NCBI GenBank assembly: GCA_947383685.1 | Contig: CANDEE010000001.1 | Coordinates: 1-64,000, forward strand | Source: an uncultured Pseudoflavonifractor sp. | GTDB taxonomy: Bacteria > Bacillota > Clostridia > Oscillospirales > Oscillospiraceae | Direction: 5' to 3' | Length of the DNA stretch: 64,000 nt | Shown: piece after piece, positions 26,779 to 36,987 of the stretch | How the letters are laid out: every line of letters begins with the position of its first letter | Numbering within the stretch: position 1 is the stretch's first letter | Notes under the pieces: model-generated | The model's database searches: none | Seen by the model: only the letters and a program-made list of their open reading frames with translations | Told to the model about the DNA's origin: nothing | Made by a program: the position numbers and the translations under genes

Positions 26779-28263
26779 ATGGGACGGATTGGCTTTGATA
26801 ACGAGAAATACATAGAGACCCAATCCCGTCACATCAAGGAGCGGATCGGCCAGTTCGGGGGAAAGCTGTACCTGGAATTTGGCGGAAAGCTCTTTGACGA
26901 CCATCATGCTGCCAGGGTACTCCCCGGCTTTGAGCCGGACAGCAAGATACGGATGCTGACCCAGCTCAGCGACCAGGCGGAGATCGTCATTGCCATCTGC
27001 GCCTCCGACATTGAGAAGAACAAGGTCCGGGGTGACCTGGGTATTACTTATGATGTGGATGTGCTGCGGCTCATTGACGCCTTCCGGGGTATGGGTCTGT
27101 ATGTAGGCAGCGTGGTCATCACCCAGTATAACCACCAGGGGGCCGCCAAGGCCTTCCAGAAGCGGTTGGAGGACCTGGGGGTAAAGGTCTACCGCCACTA
27201 TCCCATCGAGGGTTACCCCCATAACGTGCCCCTGATCGTCTCTGACGAGGGCTACGGGAAAAACCAGTACATTGAAACCAGCCATCCCCTGGTGGTGGTC
27301 ACCGCTCCCGGTCCCGGCAGCGGCAAGATGGCGGTGTGCCTGTCCCAGCTCTACCATGAGTATAAGCGGGGAGTCCAGGCGGGCTATGCCAAATTTGAGA
27401 CCTTCCCCATCTGGAACCTGCCCCTGGACCATCCGGTGAACCGGGCCTATGAGGCGGCTACCGCCGACCTCAACGATGTGAACATGATAGACCCCTTTCA
27501 CCTGGCGGCCTATGGCGAGACCACGGTGAATTACAACCGGGATGTGGAGGTGTTTCCCGTCCTGTCCGCCATTTTTGAACGGATCATGGGGGAAAGCCCC
27601 TACAAGTCCCCCACCGATATGGGGGTCAACATGATCGGAAGCTGCATTGTGGACGACGAGGTGGTTTGCGACGCCTCCCGGCAGGAGATTTTGCGGCGGT
27701 ACTATGACGCCATGTGCGACAGGCGGAGGGGCAAGGGCAGTGATGAGATCATCTACAAGCTGAAGCTGTTGATGAAGCAGGCCGAGGTAACTCCCTCCAT
27801 CCGCCCCGTGGTGGGAGAGGCCCTTGTGGTGGCTGAAACCACCGGCGGTCCCGCCGCCGCCATTGAGCTTCCCGACGGACGGGTTGTGACGGGCAAGACC
27901 ACAAACCTGATGGGTCCCGCCGCCGGAGTGGTCCTCAACGCGCTGAAGGCGCTGGCTGGGATTCCAAGAGACCTGGACCTGATTTCCCCCGAGGCCATCA
28001 TGCCTATTCAGCATTTAAAGGTGGAGCACCTGGGCAGCAAGAATCCCCGGCTCCACACCGATGAGGTGCTGATCGCCCTGGCCTCCAGCGCCATCGGTAA
28101 TCCCCTGGCGGATAAGGCCATGGACCAGTTGGCCCTGCTTCGGAACTGCCAGGCCCATATTTCGGTGCTGCTGTCCTCTGTGGATATGAGAATATACAAA
28201 AAGCTGGGCTTGCAGGTCACCTGTGAGCCGAAGTATGAAACGAAAAAGCTGTACCACAGATGA
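26779..28263 (+). CDS. DUF1846-family protein
   Basis: A 494-residue cytosolic protein of the conserved DUF1846 family. It opens with [16 protein letters not shown], matching the family N-terminus, which supports ATG 26779 over ATG 26764. It carries a central [22 protein letters not shown] segment resembling a nucleotide-binding loop, and [22 protein letters not shown] near the C-terminal third. Structures of this family show no established reaction and its role is undefined. It lies 30 bp after the lipoprotein at 26020 and may share its transcript. Length is typical, with no sign of truncation. Confidence 0.9.
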   Translation: MGRIGFDNEKYIETQSRHIKERIGQFGGKLYLEFGGKLFDDHHAARVLPGFEPDSKIRMLTQLSDQAEIVIAICASDIEKNKVRGDLGITYDVDVLRLIDAFRGMGLYVGSVVITQYNHQGAAKAFQKRLEDLGVKVYRHYPIEGYPHNVPLIVSDEGYGKNQYIETSHPLVVVTAPGPGSGKMAVCLSQLYHEYKRGVQAGYAKFETFPIWNLPLDHPVNRAYEAATADLNDVNMIDPFHLAAYGETTVNYNRDVEVFPVLSAIFERIMGESPYKSPTDMGVNMIGSCIVDDEVVCDASRQEILRRYYDAMCDRRRGKGSDEIIYKLKLLMKQAEVTPSIRPVVGEALVVAETTGGPAAAIELPDGRVVTGKTTNLMGPAAGVVLNALKALAGIPRDLDLISPEAIMPIQHLKVEHLGSKNPRLHTDEVLIALASSAIGNPLADKAMDQLALLRNCQAHISVLLSSVDMRIYKKLGLQVTCEPKYETKKLYHR

Positions 28264-28264
28264 G

Positions 28265-28300
28265 AAAAGAACGGCTGACCTGGGTCAGCCGTTCTTTTTT
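28265..28300. terminator. intrinsic terminator after the DUF1846 gene
   Basis: AAGAACGGCTGACC and its complement separated by 2 bases (effective loop larger), ending in TTTTTT. It lies between convergent genes. Confidence 0.85.
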
Positions 28301-28323
28301 GCTTTTCAGCCGGAAGCCTGCAG

Positions 28324-29391
28324 TCAGGACGAGGAGGAAGCCGTATTCTCCGGAACAGCCCAAGGCTGGAGATAGTCCTGAAGCTCGTCGTACTCAAACC
28401 CAAAGACCCAGTTTTCCTTAGGGGTGGAGTAGGTGAGCTGGATTTCCCGGGGGAGGAACAGGAGGGCCTGGAGGTCCAGGGCGGCGGCTTGGGCCCGCAT
28501 TTCCGGGTCGTCGCATTGGGTTGTCATCAGCTGTGCCAGGGCCTGCCGGACCTCCGCCTCGGGCTGGGTGAACAGCTCTGCCGCCGGGATGTGACGGCCC
28601 GTTTTCCGGTCAAAGGCGGCGCAGATTTTAGTGGTGTGGGAGAGCTGTCCATCCAGGGGGGTAGTGACCTCGGTGCAAAAATAGAGCAGGGTATCATTGG
28701 AACCGGCAAGAGAAATACTTTGAGAGAGGTACCGCCTGCTCTGGAAGGAATCACCCGAGGCCAGATAGTCCTGGTAAGCCCGCTCCAATTCCCGGCCCAC
28801 GTCGTAGAGAAGCCCCTGGTCCTCGTAGTAGGCCAGCACGGCGGCTTGGGCCGTTTCGCTGAGAAGATCAAGGTCCTCCTGTCCGGCCGCATGGACGTTT
28901 TCAGGCCCCATGGGTTCCCTTTCCAGCAGCAGCTCGGTCCCATCCTCCAAGCGGTAGAGGGTGGAGCCGTAGCCAAACCAGAAAAGCTCCGCCTTGGCGC
29001 CGTCGAATAGAGTTACGGTTTCACCCAGGGAAAATTCCTGAAAGGTTAACCATCTGGATGTATAGGCATTTTTGGGACCGCCCTCCTCCGGGTAGGACTG
29101 ACGGGAGGGCTTGCAGAGGGCGGCGACCTTGGCCCCCGGCTGGAGAATGTCCCGGACGGCCCACTCCTCCGGGGCGGAGAACACCGCATCCTGGGTGAAA
29201 ACCACTCCCACCGCCTTACCCTTTTCCGGTTGGAGAATGACAGCCACAGGCTCTCCGGCCTCGTTATGGACCACCGACGTCACTGTCCCGGAAAGCTCCC
29301 GCTCCTTACCGGCGGCCTGGAGTACGGACAGGCAGGCCAGTAAGAGGGCCATGCAGGTGCCCAGAAGCAGGGCCTTTTTCATCTCCTTCAT
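28324..29391 (-). CDS. exported protein of unknown function
   Basis: A 355-residue protein with a hydrophobic leader (ALLLGTCMALLLACLSVLQA) that may be a lipoprotein signal (LLAC) or a normal signal peptide. The mature part begins with a beta-rich segment (GTVTSVVHNEAGEPVAVILQ). The C-terminal half (FDRKTGRHIPAAELFTQPEAEVRQAL) is reminiscent of DUF3298/RsiV-like extracellular domains, a weak resemblance. AAGGAGG precedes the ATG by 8 bases. It is divergent from pyrG and not part of an evident operon. Confidence 0.7.
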   Translation of the reverse strand: MKEMKKALLLGTCMALLLACLSVLQAAGKERELSGTVTSVVHNEAGEPVAVILQPEKGKAVGVVFTQDAVFSAPEEWAVRDILQPGAKVAALCKPSRQSYPEEGGPKNAYTSRWLTFQEFSLGETVTLFDGAKAELFWFGYGSTLYRLEDGTELLLEREPMGPENVHAAGQEDLDLLSETAQAAVLAYYEDQGLLYDVGRELERAYQDYLASGDSFQSRRYLSQSISLAGSNDTLLYFCTEVTTPLDGQLSHTTKICAAFDRKTGRHIPAAELFTQPEAEVRQALAQLMTTQCDDPEMRAQAAALDLQALLFLPREIQLTYSTPKENWVFGFEYDELQDYLQPWAVPENTASSSS

Positions 29392-29461
29392 GCGTTTCGC
29401 CTCCTTGCTTTTTTATTATAGTACAGGGGGAAAACGCCGTCAAATTTTTCTCCGTAAGCCG

Positions 29462-29490
29462 TTGACAGGGAAAAATGAGGCGAGTAAAAT
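29462..29490 (+). promoter_or_regulatory. promoter of pyrG
   Basis: Consensus TTGACA (29462-29467), 17-base spacer, TAAAAT (29485-29490). The leader is roughly 73 bases and contains a small CCCGGC/GCCGGG hairpin but no T-run, so a pyrG attenuator is not evident. Confidence 0.7.
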
Positions 29491-29570
29491 GAAACCTTAG
29501 AAAATCCCGGCGAAGGGGCCGGGGAAATACGCAGAAAATCCGGCAACGGGGTCGGACAGGAGGGAATGTT

Positions 29571-31178
29571 ATGGCAGTCAAGTACATTTTCGTCACTGGC
29601 GGCGTGGTATCGGGCTTAGGCAAGGGCATTGCCGCCGCCTCCCTGGGCCGGCTCCTGAAGGCCAGGGGCTATAAGGTCACCATCCAGAAATTCGACCCCT
29701 ATCTGAACATTGATCCCGGCACCATGAGCCCCTTCCAGCACGGCGAGGTATTCGTTACCGAGGACGGGGCCGAGACCGATCTGGACCTGGGCCACTATGA
29801 GCGGTTTATTGACGAAAACCTTACCGTCCACTCCTCGGTGACCTCGGGCAAGGTCTATTGGGCTGTCCTGAACCGGGAGCGGAGCGGGGACTACCTGGGA
29901 GGCACGGTCCAGGTCATCCCCCACATCACCGACGAAATTAAAAAGCGCATCTATCTGGCGGGACAGGAAACGGGGGCCGACGTGGTTATCACCGAGATTG
30001 GCGGCACCGTAGGCGATATTGAATCCCAGCCCTTTTTGGAGGCTATCCGCCAGGCAGCGGTAGAGGTGGGGCGGGAGAACTGTATGTTCCTCCACGTGTC
30101 CCTGGTGGTAGCCATCCCCGGTACAGGGGAGCTGAAAAGCAAGCCTACCCAGCACTCCGCCAAGGAGCTTCTCAGCCTGGGCATCCAGCCCGATGTGATT
30201 TTGTGCCGTTCCGATTACGATATTCCGGAAGATGTGCGCCATAAGATTTCCCTCTTTTGCAACATCCCCCCGGAGAACGTGATTCCCAACCTGACCGCTC
30301 CCATTCTCTATGAGGTTCCCCTTATGCTGGAGACCGAGGGACTGGGCCGCGTGGCCTGCAAGCGGTTGGGCCTGGAGGATAGGGAACCTGACCTTGCCCG
30401 GTGGCGCTCCACAGTGGAGCGGGCCAAAACGGCCCAAAACCATGTAAAAATTGCCATGGTGGGCAAGTATATGCAGCTTCATGACGCTTACCTGTCAGTG
30501 GCGGAGGCCCTCCATCACGGCGGCATTGAGAACGACGTCATGGTGGACATCGACTGGGTGGACTCCGAGCGGGTCACAGAGGAAAACGCTGCCCAGGTCC
30601 TGGGGGGCTGCGACGGCATTTTGGTCCCCGGCGGCTTTGGAGAGCGAGGCGTGGAGGGCATGATTGCCGCCATCCGCTATGCCCGGGAGCAAAAAATCCC
30701 CTACTTTGGCATCTGCCTGGGAATGCAGATGGCGGTGGTGGAGTTCGCCCGCCATCTGGCGGGGCTGACCGGCGCCCACTCCACCGAGCTTTGCGACCAT
30801 ACGGATGCTCCGGTCATCGACCTGATGCTCGACCAGCGGGGAATTACCGCCAAGGGCGGCACCATGCGCCTGGGTGCCTACCCCTGCCGCATCACGGCGG
30901 AGGGGGTCCGCCTCCGGGCGGCCTATGGGGCAGAGGAGATTCAGGAGCGGCACCGCCACCGCTACGAGTTTAATAACGACTACCGGCAGGCCCTTCAGAA
31001 CGCGGGCCTGAAGCTGGCGGGCCTCAGCCCCGATGGGCGGCTGGTGGAGGCGGTGGAGCTTTCCGGCCACCCCTGGTTCGTAGGGGTCCAGTTTCACCCG
31101 GAGTTCAAGAGCCGGCCCAATAAGGCCCACCCCCTGTTCCGGGACTTTATTGCCGCGGCGAAAAAGAACAGTAAATAG
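29571..31178 (+). CDS. pyrG: CTP synthase
   Basis: A 535-residue enzyme aminating UTP to CTP with ATP and glutamine. The N-terminal synthetase domain begins [18 protein letters not shown] and includes [20 protein letters not shown]. The C-terminal class-I glutamine amidotransferase has the nucleophile Cys382 in GICLGMQ and the His/Glu pair in [11 protein letters not shown]. Length is normal. GGAGGGAATGTT precedes the ATG. It is a cytosolic enzyme of de novo pyrimidine synthesis and is transcribed alone from its own consensus promoter. Confidence 0.97.
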   Translation: MAVKYIFVTGGVVSGLGKGIAAASLGRLLKARGYKVTIQKFDPYLNIDPGTMSPFQHGEVFVTEDGAETDLDLGHYERFIDENLTVHSSVTSGKVYWAVLNRERSGDYLGGTVQVIPHITDEIKKRIYLAGQETGADVVITEIGGTVGDIESQPFLEAIRQAAVEVGRENCMFLHVSLVVAIPGTGELKSKPTQHSAKELLSLGIQPDVILCRSDYDIPEDVRHKISLFCNIPPENVIPNLTAPILYEVPLMLETEGLGRVACKRLGLEDREPDLARWRSTVERAKTAQNHVKIAMVGKYMQLHDAYLSVAEALHHGGIENDVMVDIDWVDSERVTEENAAQVLGGCDGILVPGGFGERGVEGMIAAIRYAREQKIPYFGICLGMQMAVVEFARHLAGLTGAHSTELCDHTDAPVIDLMLDQRGITAKGGTMRLGAYPCRITAEGVRLRAAYGAEEIQERHRHRYEFNNDYRQALQNAGLKLAGLSPDGRLVEAVELSGHPWFVGVQFHPEFKSRPNKAHPLFRDFIAAAKKNSK

Positions 31179-31219
31179 AGGGCGGCAGTTCTGCGGATTT
31201 TCTCCCAATTTATACTTTT

Positions 31220-31248
31220 TTGCATTTTTCCGCATAGTATGCTATACT
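31220..31248 (+). promoter_or_regulatory. promoter of the CBS-domain gene
   Basis: TTGCAT (31220-31225), 17-base spacer, TATACT (31243-31248), 43 bp before the GTG start. Confidence 0.6.
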
Positions 31249-31291
31249 ATCTCCATCTATCCCCCGTGAGACAAAAAAGGAGGAATTTTCT

Positions 31292-32194
31292 GTGGGCGAC
31301 CCCACGATACCCTTACTTATCATTCTTGCTGTTCTTTTGGTGATTGCCAACGCCGCCATCGTCTATTTAGTCATCCGGCTCCGGACCCTCCATAAGCGGG
31401 CCAGCGAGGAGGACATCCGCCAGATGGTGGACATGGGCGAGGAGAAGGGAGCCATTGAGAAAGAGGAGAAGGAGCTCATCGAAAATGTCTTTGAGTTCAA
31501 TAACTCCACCGCCGCCGATGTGATGATCCACCGCACCGATGTGGTAATGCTTTGGGTGGACGATCCGGCAGAGGAGGTTATGGAAACCATCCGCTCCTCG
31601 GGCCTGACCCGGTTCCCGGTCTATGAGGAGGATACCGACGACATCATCGGCATCCTGAACACCCGGGAATATCTTCTGAACGCCCAGGAGGAGCACCCCA
31701 AGCCCCTGCGGGAACTGCTTCGGAAGGCCTATTTTGTTCCGGAGACCGTCCGCTCGGACGTGCTGTTCCGGGATATGCAGAGCCGCAAGACCCACTTTGC
31801 CGTGGTGGTGGACGAGTACGGCGGCACCAGCGGCATCATCACCATGGAGGATCTGATAGAGGAGCTGGTGGGTAATATCTACGATGAGTTCGACCCCCAG
31901 GACGAGCAGGAGATCGTGCCTCTGGGAGAGAACCTGTGGCGAATTTCCGGCGGAGCTGCGCTGGAGGATATTGCGGAGGCGTTGACAATGGAGTTTCCCG
32001 CCGACGAGGAGGCCGAGACCCTGGGCGGCCTGGTCTTTGCCAAGCTGGACGTGATCCCTGCCGACGGCACCCACCCCACCGTAGAGGCCGGGGGCCTTCA
32101 CATTCAGGTGGAGGAGCTGAATGACCGCCGGGTGGAGTGGGCCAGAGTGAGTAAGCTGGAGCCTGATCCGGAGAAGGACGAGGAAACAAAATAA
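31292..32194 (+). CDS. CorC/HlyC-like CBS-domain membrane protein
   Basis: A 300-residue protein with one N-terminal membrane helix (PLLIILAVLLVIANAAIVYLVI, residues 6-27) in place of the four-helix DUF21 domain of full-length family members. A tandem CBS pair follows: VMIHRTDVVMLWVDDPAEEV to IIGILNTREYL, and VLFRDMQSRKTHFAVVVDEYGGTSGIITMEDLIEELVG. The C-terminal CorC_HlyC domain occupies about residues 205-290. Relatives affect magnesium or cobalt efflux and bind adenine nucleotides. The start is GTG 31292, well spaced from AGGAGG. It is followed by an intrinsic terminator. Confidence 0.87.
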   Translation: MGDPTIPLLIILAVLLVIANAAIVYLVIRLRTLHKRASEEDIRQMVDMGEEKGAIEKEEKELIENVFEFNNSTAADVMIHRTDVVMLWVDDPAEEVMETIRSSGLTRFPVYEEDTDDIIGILNTREYLLNAQEEHPKPLRELLRKAYFVPETVRSDVLFRDMQSRKTHFAVVVDEYGGTSGIITMEDLIEELVGNIYDEFDPQDEQEIVPLGENLWRISGGAALEDIAEALTMEFPADEEAETLGGLVFAKLDVIPADGTHPTVEAGGLHIQVEELNDRRVEWARVSKLEPDPEKDEETK

Positions 32195-32200
32195 GAAGCG

Positions 32201-32228
32201 GCGGACGGATTCCCGTCCGCTGTTTTTT
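32201..32228 (+). terminator. intrinsic terminator after the CBS-domain gene
   Basis: GCGGACGG, loop ATTC, CCGTCCGC, then TGTTTTTTT. Confidence 0.85.
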
Positions 32229-32261
32229 TGCCTGCCCGCTTAATTTTAACTTTAACGATTC

Positions 32262-32290
32262 TTGCTCCCGGGCCCAAAATTTAGTATAAT
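32262..32290 (+). promoter_or_regulatory. promoter of tex
   Basis: TTGCTC (32262-32267), 17-base spacer, TATAAT (32285-32290), 37 bp before the start codon. Confidence 0.62.
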
Positions 32291-32327
32291 ATCCCTCGCG
32301 CGAAAATCACAGACGAGGAGACCCCTT

Positions 32328-34481
32328 ATGGACAACATCACCCATATTCTGGCGGCGGAGCTGGGCCAGCCGGAGCAGTATGTCGACAACGTGGTGGCCC
32401 TTTTGGACGAGGGCAACACCATTCCCTTTATTGCCCGCTACCGCAAGGAGATGCACGGAGCCATGGACGACACGGTGCTCCGTGACCTGTTTGACCGTTT
32501 GAATTACCTTCGCAACCTGGACAAGCGCCGGGAGGAGGTCAAGAACGCAATTGGAGAGCAGGGCAAGCTGACGGAGGAGCTTGCCGCCGCCATCGACGCT
32601 GCCGGGACCTTGGCGGAGGTGGAGGATCTGTATCGGCCTTACAAGCAGAAGCGCCGCACCCGGGCCACCGTGGCACGGGAAAAGGGGCTGGAACCGCTGG
32701 CAGAGGCTCTGTTTGCCCAGGAGGCGGACTGCCGGCTGCCGGAGACCTTGGCGGAGGATTATATTGATCCTGATTTGGGAGTGGAAACCGCCGCAGACGC
32801 CCTCCAGGGGGCCAACGACATCATTGCGGAGATGATCTCCGATGACGCGGAGGTGCGGAAGCTGCTGCGGGAGTATATGCTCCGCCACAGCGTGCTAGCC
32901 TCGGCGGCAACCAAAGAGGAGGACAGCGTGTACCGGCTCTACTACGACTTCCAACAGCCGGTGGTGCGGCTCCAGGGCCACCAGATATTGGCGGTAAACC
33001 GGGGGGAGCGGGAGGAATTTTTAAACGTCAGTATCCTTACCGACAGGGAGCAGACCCTGCCGCTTCTCTATCAGATAGTGGTGCGGCCGGGGTCGGCGGC
33101 CACGGAATTTGTCCGCGCCGCCGCGGAGGATGCCTATGACCGGCTCCTTTACCCCTCTCTGGAGCGGGAGATTCGGAATACCCTTACGGAGCGGGCCGAC
33201 GAGGGGGCCATCAAAATGTTTGGGGACAATTTGAAGCCCCTGCTGATGCAGCCCCCGGTGAAGGGAAAGGTGGCTATGGGACTGGACCCCGGCTATCGCA
33301 ACGGCTGTAAGGTGGCGGTGGTGGACCCTACGGGCAAGGTGCTGGATACCGCCGTGGTCTATCCCACCTTTTCCGAGGCCCGGAAGCAGGAGGCCATCAC
33401 GGAGCTTGCGGGGCTGATCCGGAAGCACGCCGTGGAGGTTATCGCCATCGGTAACGGCACCGCCTCCAAAGAAACCGAGATCATGACCGCCGAGCTTTTG
33501 AAGGTAGTGGGCTCCGGGGTCAGCTACATGGTGGTCAGCGAGGCGGGGGCCAGCGTCTATTCCGCCTCCAAGCTGGCGGCAGAGGAGTTCCCCCAGTATG
33601 ATGTGAACCTCCGCTCGGCGGTGTCCATTGCTCGGCGGCTCCAGGACCCCCTGGCGGAGCTGGTGAAAATTGATCCCAAAGCCATTGGGGTGGGCCAGTA
33701 CCAGCACGATATGCCCCAGGCCCGGCTGGATGAGACCCTCTCCGGCGTGGTGGAGGACTGCGTCAACGCGGTGGGGGCGGACCTGAACACCGCCTCGGCA
33801 TCCCTGCTGACCCACGTGGCGGGCCTTACCGCCGCCACCGCCCGGAATATTGTTACCTACCGGGAGGAGAACGGGGCCTTTACCGCCCGGAAGCAGCTTT
33901 TGAAGGTGCCCAAGCTGGGGCCAAAGGCCTTTCAGCAATGTGCCGGGTTTCTCCGGGTGCCCGAGAGCAAAAATCCCCTGGACCGCACCGGGGTCCATCC
34001 GGAGAGCTACGCTGCCGCCACCGCCCTTTTGGAGACCTGCGGCTACACGGTGGAGGACGCGGCGGCGGGGGAAATCGTGCTGCTGGAGGCCAAGGTGAGG
34101 CTATACGGCGAGGAGAAGATGGCCCAGAGGATCGGTGTGGGCCTTCCCACCCTCCGGGACGTGGTGAAGGAGCTGGCAAAGCCCGGCCGGGACCCCCGGG
34201 ATGAGCTGCCCGCGCCCCTGCTCCGTACCGACGTAATGGATATGAAGGATTTGAAGCCGGGGATGGAGCTGACAGGCACGGTGCGGAACGTCATCGACTT
34301 TGGAGCCTTTGTGGACATCGGCGTTCACCAGGACGGGCTGGTCCACATCAGCCAGATCAGCGAAAAATACATTAAGCACCCCGGCGAGGTCTTAAGCGTA
34401 GGGGATGTGGTAACGGTCTGGGTCCTCAATGTGGACGAGGACAAGGGACGTATCGGCCTTACCATGATAAAGCCCAAGTAA
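32328..34481 (+). CDS. tex: Tex-family RNA-binding transcription accessory protein
   Basis: A 717-residue cytosolic nucleic-acid-binding protein. The Tex N-terminal helical region runs from residue 1 to about 320. A YqgF/RNase H-like domain opens with MGLDPGYRNGCKVAVVDPTG, a helix-hairpin-helix region lies near LNTASASLLTHVAGLTAATA, and a C-terminal S1 domain (GTVRNVIDFGAFVDIGVHQD) spans the last 75 residues. Tex proteins, related to eukaryotic Spt6, influence transcription and RNA handling; the exact role is unsettled. GAGGAG precedes the ATG at 32328. It has its own promoter. Confidence 0.95.
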   Translation: MDNITHILAAELGQPEQYVDNVVALLDEGNTIPFIARYRKEMHGAMDDTVLRDLFDRLNYLRNLDKRREEVKNAIGEQGKLTEELAAAIDAAGTLAEVEDLYRPYKQKRRTRATVAREKGLEPLAEALFAQEADCRLPETLAEDYIDPDLGVETAADALQGANDIIAEMISDDAEVRKLLREYMLRHSVLASAATKEEDSVYRLYYDFQQPVVRLQGHQILAVNRGEREEFLNVSILTDREQTLPLLYQIVVRPGSAATEFVRAAAEDAYDRLLYPSLEREIRNTLTERADEGAIKMFGDNLKPLLMQPPVKGKVAMGLDPGYRNGCKVAVVDPTGKVLDTAVVYPTFSEARKQEAITELAGLIRKHAVEVIAIGNGTASKETEIMTAELLKVVGSGVSYMVVSEAGASVYSASKLAAEEFPQYDVNLRSAVSIARRLQDPLAELVKIDPKAIGVGQYQHDMPQARLDETLSGVVEDCVNAVGADLNTASASLLTHVAGLTAATARNIVTYREENGAFTARKQLLKVPKLGPKAFQQCAGFLRVPESKNPLDRTGVHPESYAAATALLETCGYTVEDAAAGEIVLLEAKVRLYGEEKMAQRIGVGLPTLRDVVKELAKPGRDPRDELPAPLLRTDVMDMKDLKPGMELTGTVRNVIDFGAFVDIGVHQDGLVHISQISEKYIKHPGEVLSVGDVVTVWVLNVDEDKGRIGLTMIKPK

Positions 34482-34523
34482 AAAGGGATACCGAATCGTA
34501 ACCAAATCGTCACCAGGATGTCA

Positions 34524-34552
34524 TTGCTTTTGAAAAATGGGAAGGCTATCAT
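34524..34552 (+). promoter_or_regulatory. promoter of the lipoprotein gene at 34574
   Basis: TTGCTT (34524-34529), 17-base spacer, TATCAT (34547-34552), 21 bp before the start codon. Confidence 0.55.
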
Positions 34553-34573
34553 AGAGGAGAAGGAGTGAACTCT

Positions 34574-35815
34574 ATGAAACGCCGTCCCATTTTTTATTTG
34601 TTGGCAGGGGCTGCGGCCCTGAGCCTGACCGCTTGTAATCCTGAGGGGGAGCGGCCTGTGCCCGCCCCTGCGCCTACGGTACAATCCCCCGTGCCAACGC
34701 CCTCTCCGGAGCCGGTAGCCACCCCGGCAGCAGAGGGAGAGGTCCCTCCCGGCGACTACGCTCCCTGGCAGACGGCCTACGCTGCCTTTCTGACGGAGAC
34801 CGTGGCGGCGGAGGCTCCCCTGATGGACTGGGCAAAGACTGCCACGGAGACGGATATTACCACCCAGCCGGAAAAGTGGTCTGCCGCTAACGACGTCAGC
34901 GACAGTTACAGCCTCTATGACGTGGACAAGGACGGGGTTCCCGAGCTGTTTATCCGCCACGGTCTGGGGGAGGCGGGCTATCACACCGTCTGTTATACCA
35001 TTCAGGAAGGGGCGGTGGTGGAGCTGGGGGACTTTGGTTCGGGCCACTCCAGCCTTTATTCCTGGCCGGGGGAAAACGCCCTGATCCAGCAGCAGGGGCA
35101 CATGGGCCAGGCCGCCATGGGAAAATATACAATCGAGAATAATGAGCTGGTCTTTGTAGAGTGGTTTCAGGAGGAGAATATCAACGAGACCGGGCAGGAA
35201 TGGTATACCGACCCGGCCCAACTGGTGGAGGGGGCGGAGTATCTGCCGGAGTACAGTATCCGGCGGGAGAGAGAGGAAAGCGGCTCTCCGGCCCTCACCT
35301 TGCCGATCTACGACTATGGAGCCCTGCCCCGGTTGGCTCCATCGCCTTTGGAGGAGGCGGAGGTCCGGCAGGTCATGGAAAGGGTGCTGAGGGAAAACGG
35401 AGAGGTCAATGGCTGCTCCGGAGACAGCTTTTACGGCGGCGTGGGCCGGGTGGATTTGGAGGAATACCTGGAGCGGGCCTATCCGTACAGCCCCCTAACC
35501 ATTATTTCCACCGCCTGGGCCGATGCCAATGGGGACGGGCAGACAGACTGTGTACTCCGTCTGAAGGGAAGGGAGGGGGAGAATACGCCTTCCTTCTACG
35601 CTGTGCTTCAGGTGCAGGACGGCACGGTATACGCTTATTTCTTTGGCTTTTTGGAGGGAGTGGGGGTGGACCCGGACGGTTCGGTCTATTTCCGGGAGTG
35701 GGAGGACTGGCGGCAGGTCTCCTTTGACCGGGAGCAGTGCTATGATTTTCCCGCCCTTCGGGACCCGGTGGAGGGCTGCAACTTAGCCTGGGATGCTTTT
35801 CCTTCAAACCCTTGA
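34574..35815 (+). CDS. secreted lipoprotein with EF-hand/dockerin-like calcium loops
   Basis: A 413-residue protein. The leader ends in LTAC (Cys20), followed by a Pro/Thr-rich spacer to about residue 60. The mature part contains two calcium-loop-like segments, DVDKDGVPELF and DANGDGQTDCVL, separated by about 200 residues. Such Asp-rich loops occur in dockerins and VCBS-type surface proteins. No enzymatic motif is visible. AAGGAG lies 8 bases before ATG 34574. The following membrane-bound XRE gene starts 118 bp later. The function is unknown. Confidence 0.78.
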   Translation: MKRRPIFYLLAGAAALSLTACNPEGERPVPAPAPTVQSPVPTPSPEPVATPAAEGEVPPGDYAPWQTAYAAFLTETVAAEAPLMDWAKTATETDITTQPEKWSAANDVSDSYSLYDVDKDGVPELFIRHGLGEAGYHTVCYTIQEGAVVELGDFGSGHSSLYSWPGENALIQQQGHMGQAAMGKYTIENNELVFVEWFQEENINETGQEWYTDPAQLVEGAEYLPEYSIRREREESGSPALTLPIYDYGALPRLAPSPLEEAEVRQVMERVLRENGEVNGCSGDSFYGGVGRVDLEEYLERAYPYSPLTIISTAWADANGDGQTDCVLRLKGREGENTPSFYAVLQVQDGTVYAYFFGFLEGVGVDPDGSVYFREWEDWRQVSFDREQCYDFPALRDPVEGCNLAWDAFPSNP

Positions 35816-35933
35816 AAAATCAAGGGGCGCAACTTGAGGTTGCCCTAAAATTGTTCCAATTCCCACCCCAGGTTGGTAGCGTTTTTCCCACCGCTGCGGC
35901 AGAATGAGGACAGAAAAGGAGGTATCCGTAAAA

Positions 35934-36830
35934 ATGACTGATTTTCCTCAAAATCTGTCCATTCTTCGCCGGAGGGCGGGATATACCCAGGAATCCCTGG
36001 CTGAAGTTCTGGGGGTGTCCCGGCAGGCGGTGGGCAAATGGGAGAGCGGTCAGGCCCTGCCTGAAGCCGCCACCCTGCTGACCCTGGCCGACCTGTTGGG
36101 CTGCACGTTGGATCAGCTCATGCGGGAGAAGCTGGCGGAGGAGGCAGCTCCGGCTGTGGCAGAGCCCGCTTGGGAGGAGCCTTATTACATATGGGACGCC
36201 TACTCCCGGCACATGAGCCAGTTTTCTCTTATGATCGCCCTGGGAGTGGGGGTGGTGCTGCTGGGTGTTGCTTTGACGGTGGCTGTCTATGGGCTGTTTG
36301 GAGATGAGTCGGCGCTCCCTGCCATCCCCCTTCTTTTTTGTGTTGCCGGGGCGGTGTTCCTCTTTGTGTTTGGGGGATTGGAGGATGAGAACTTCAAAAA
36401 AACCTGTCCCATACCGCCCCTGTGTCCCTATCCGGAGGAGCGGGAGAGGTTTCGGCAGCTTTTCCGTTTCGGTATGGCCGCCGCTGTGTGCGGCATACTG
36501 CTGGATGTAGCCCTGCTGGTGGGAGCCGCGGCATTTTGGGGAGAGAATGAAACCATGCTGTGCTACGCCTCGGCGGTGTTTTTCCTGTTTCTGGCCCTGT
36601 GTGTAGGCGGGATCGTCTATCTGGGCATCCAGTACGATAAGTATGACGAAAACTCAGCCGAACGGGTGGGCCGGAAGGGCCCCGATGTGGGTGGGGGCAT
36701 CATGCTCACCGCCACCGCCATATATTTATTTGTGGGCTTTGTGTGGAACAAATGGCATCCCGGTTGGGTGGTGTTCCCGATCGGAGGGATTCTCTGCGGC
36801 ATTGTGGAAAATCTAAAAAGAAAGGAATAA
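35934..36830 (+). CDS. XRE-family regulator fused to membrane domain
   Basis: A 298-residue protein. Residues about 7-62 are a Cro/C1 helix-turn-helix (LRRRAGYTQESLAEVLGVSRQAVGKWESG). About six hydrophobic segments follow, the first near FSLMIALGVGVVLLGVALTVAV, so it should sit in the membrane with its DNA-binding domain in the cytosol. Fusions of this kind are common in Firmicutes and are thought to couple envelope state to transcription; no target is known. AGGAGG precedes ATG 35934. It is followed by an intrinsic terminator and appears to be last in its unit. Confidence 0.85.
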   Translation: MTDFPQNLSILRRRAGYTQESLAEVLGVSRQAVGKWESGQALPEAATLLTLADLLGCTLDQLMREKLAEEAAPAVAEPAWEEPYYIWDAYSRHMSQFSLMIALGVGVVLLGVALTVAVYGLFGDESALPAIPLLFCVAGAVFLFVFGGLEDENFKKTCPIPPLCPYPEERERFRQLFRFGMAAAVCGILLDVALLVGAAAFWGENETMLCYASAVFFLFLALCVGGIVYLGIQYDKYDENSAERVGRKGPDVGGGIMLTATAIYLFVGFVWNKWHPGWVVFPIGGILCGIVENLKRKE

Positions 36831-36835
36831 GAAAA

Positions 36836-36866
36836 CCGGCCCCGTAAAATTACGGGGTCGGCTTTT
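36836..36866 (+). terminator. intrinsic terminator
   Basis: CCGGCCCCGTA and TACGGGGTCGG (36836-36861) with a 4-base AAAT loop, then CTTTTT. Confidence 0.82.
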
Positions 36867-36987
36867 TGCTCCCTTTTACCCTTTGTGTTGCTGTATATGG
36901 ACGCCGGCGATTTTACGAATATCAGACGGAAATATAGCATCGGCTATTGTATAATCGGAGCAGCAAATCAGAATTTGTGAGGATTAT

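Noticed and set aside
26050..28014. A 654-codon antisense frame across the lipoprotein and DUF1846 genes
   Set aside because: It crosses two genuine genes and an intergenic space and has no ribosome site.
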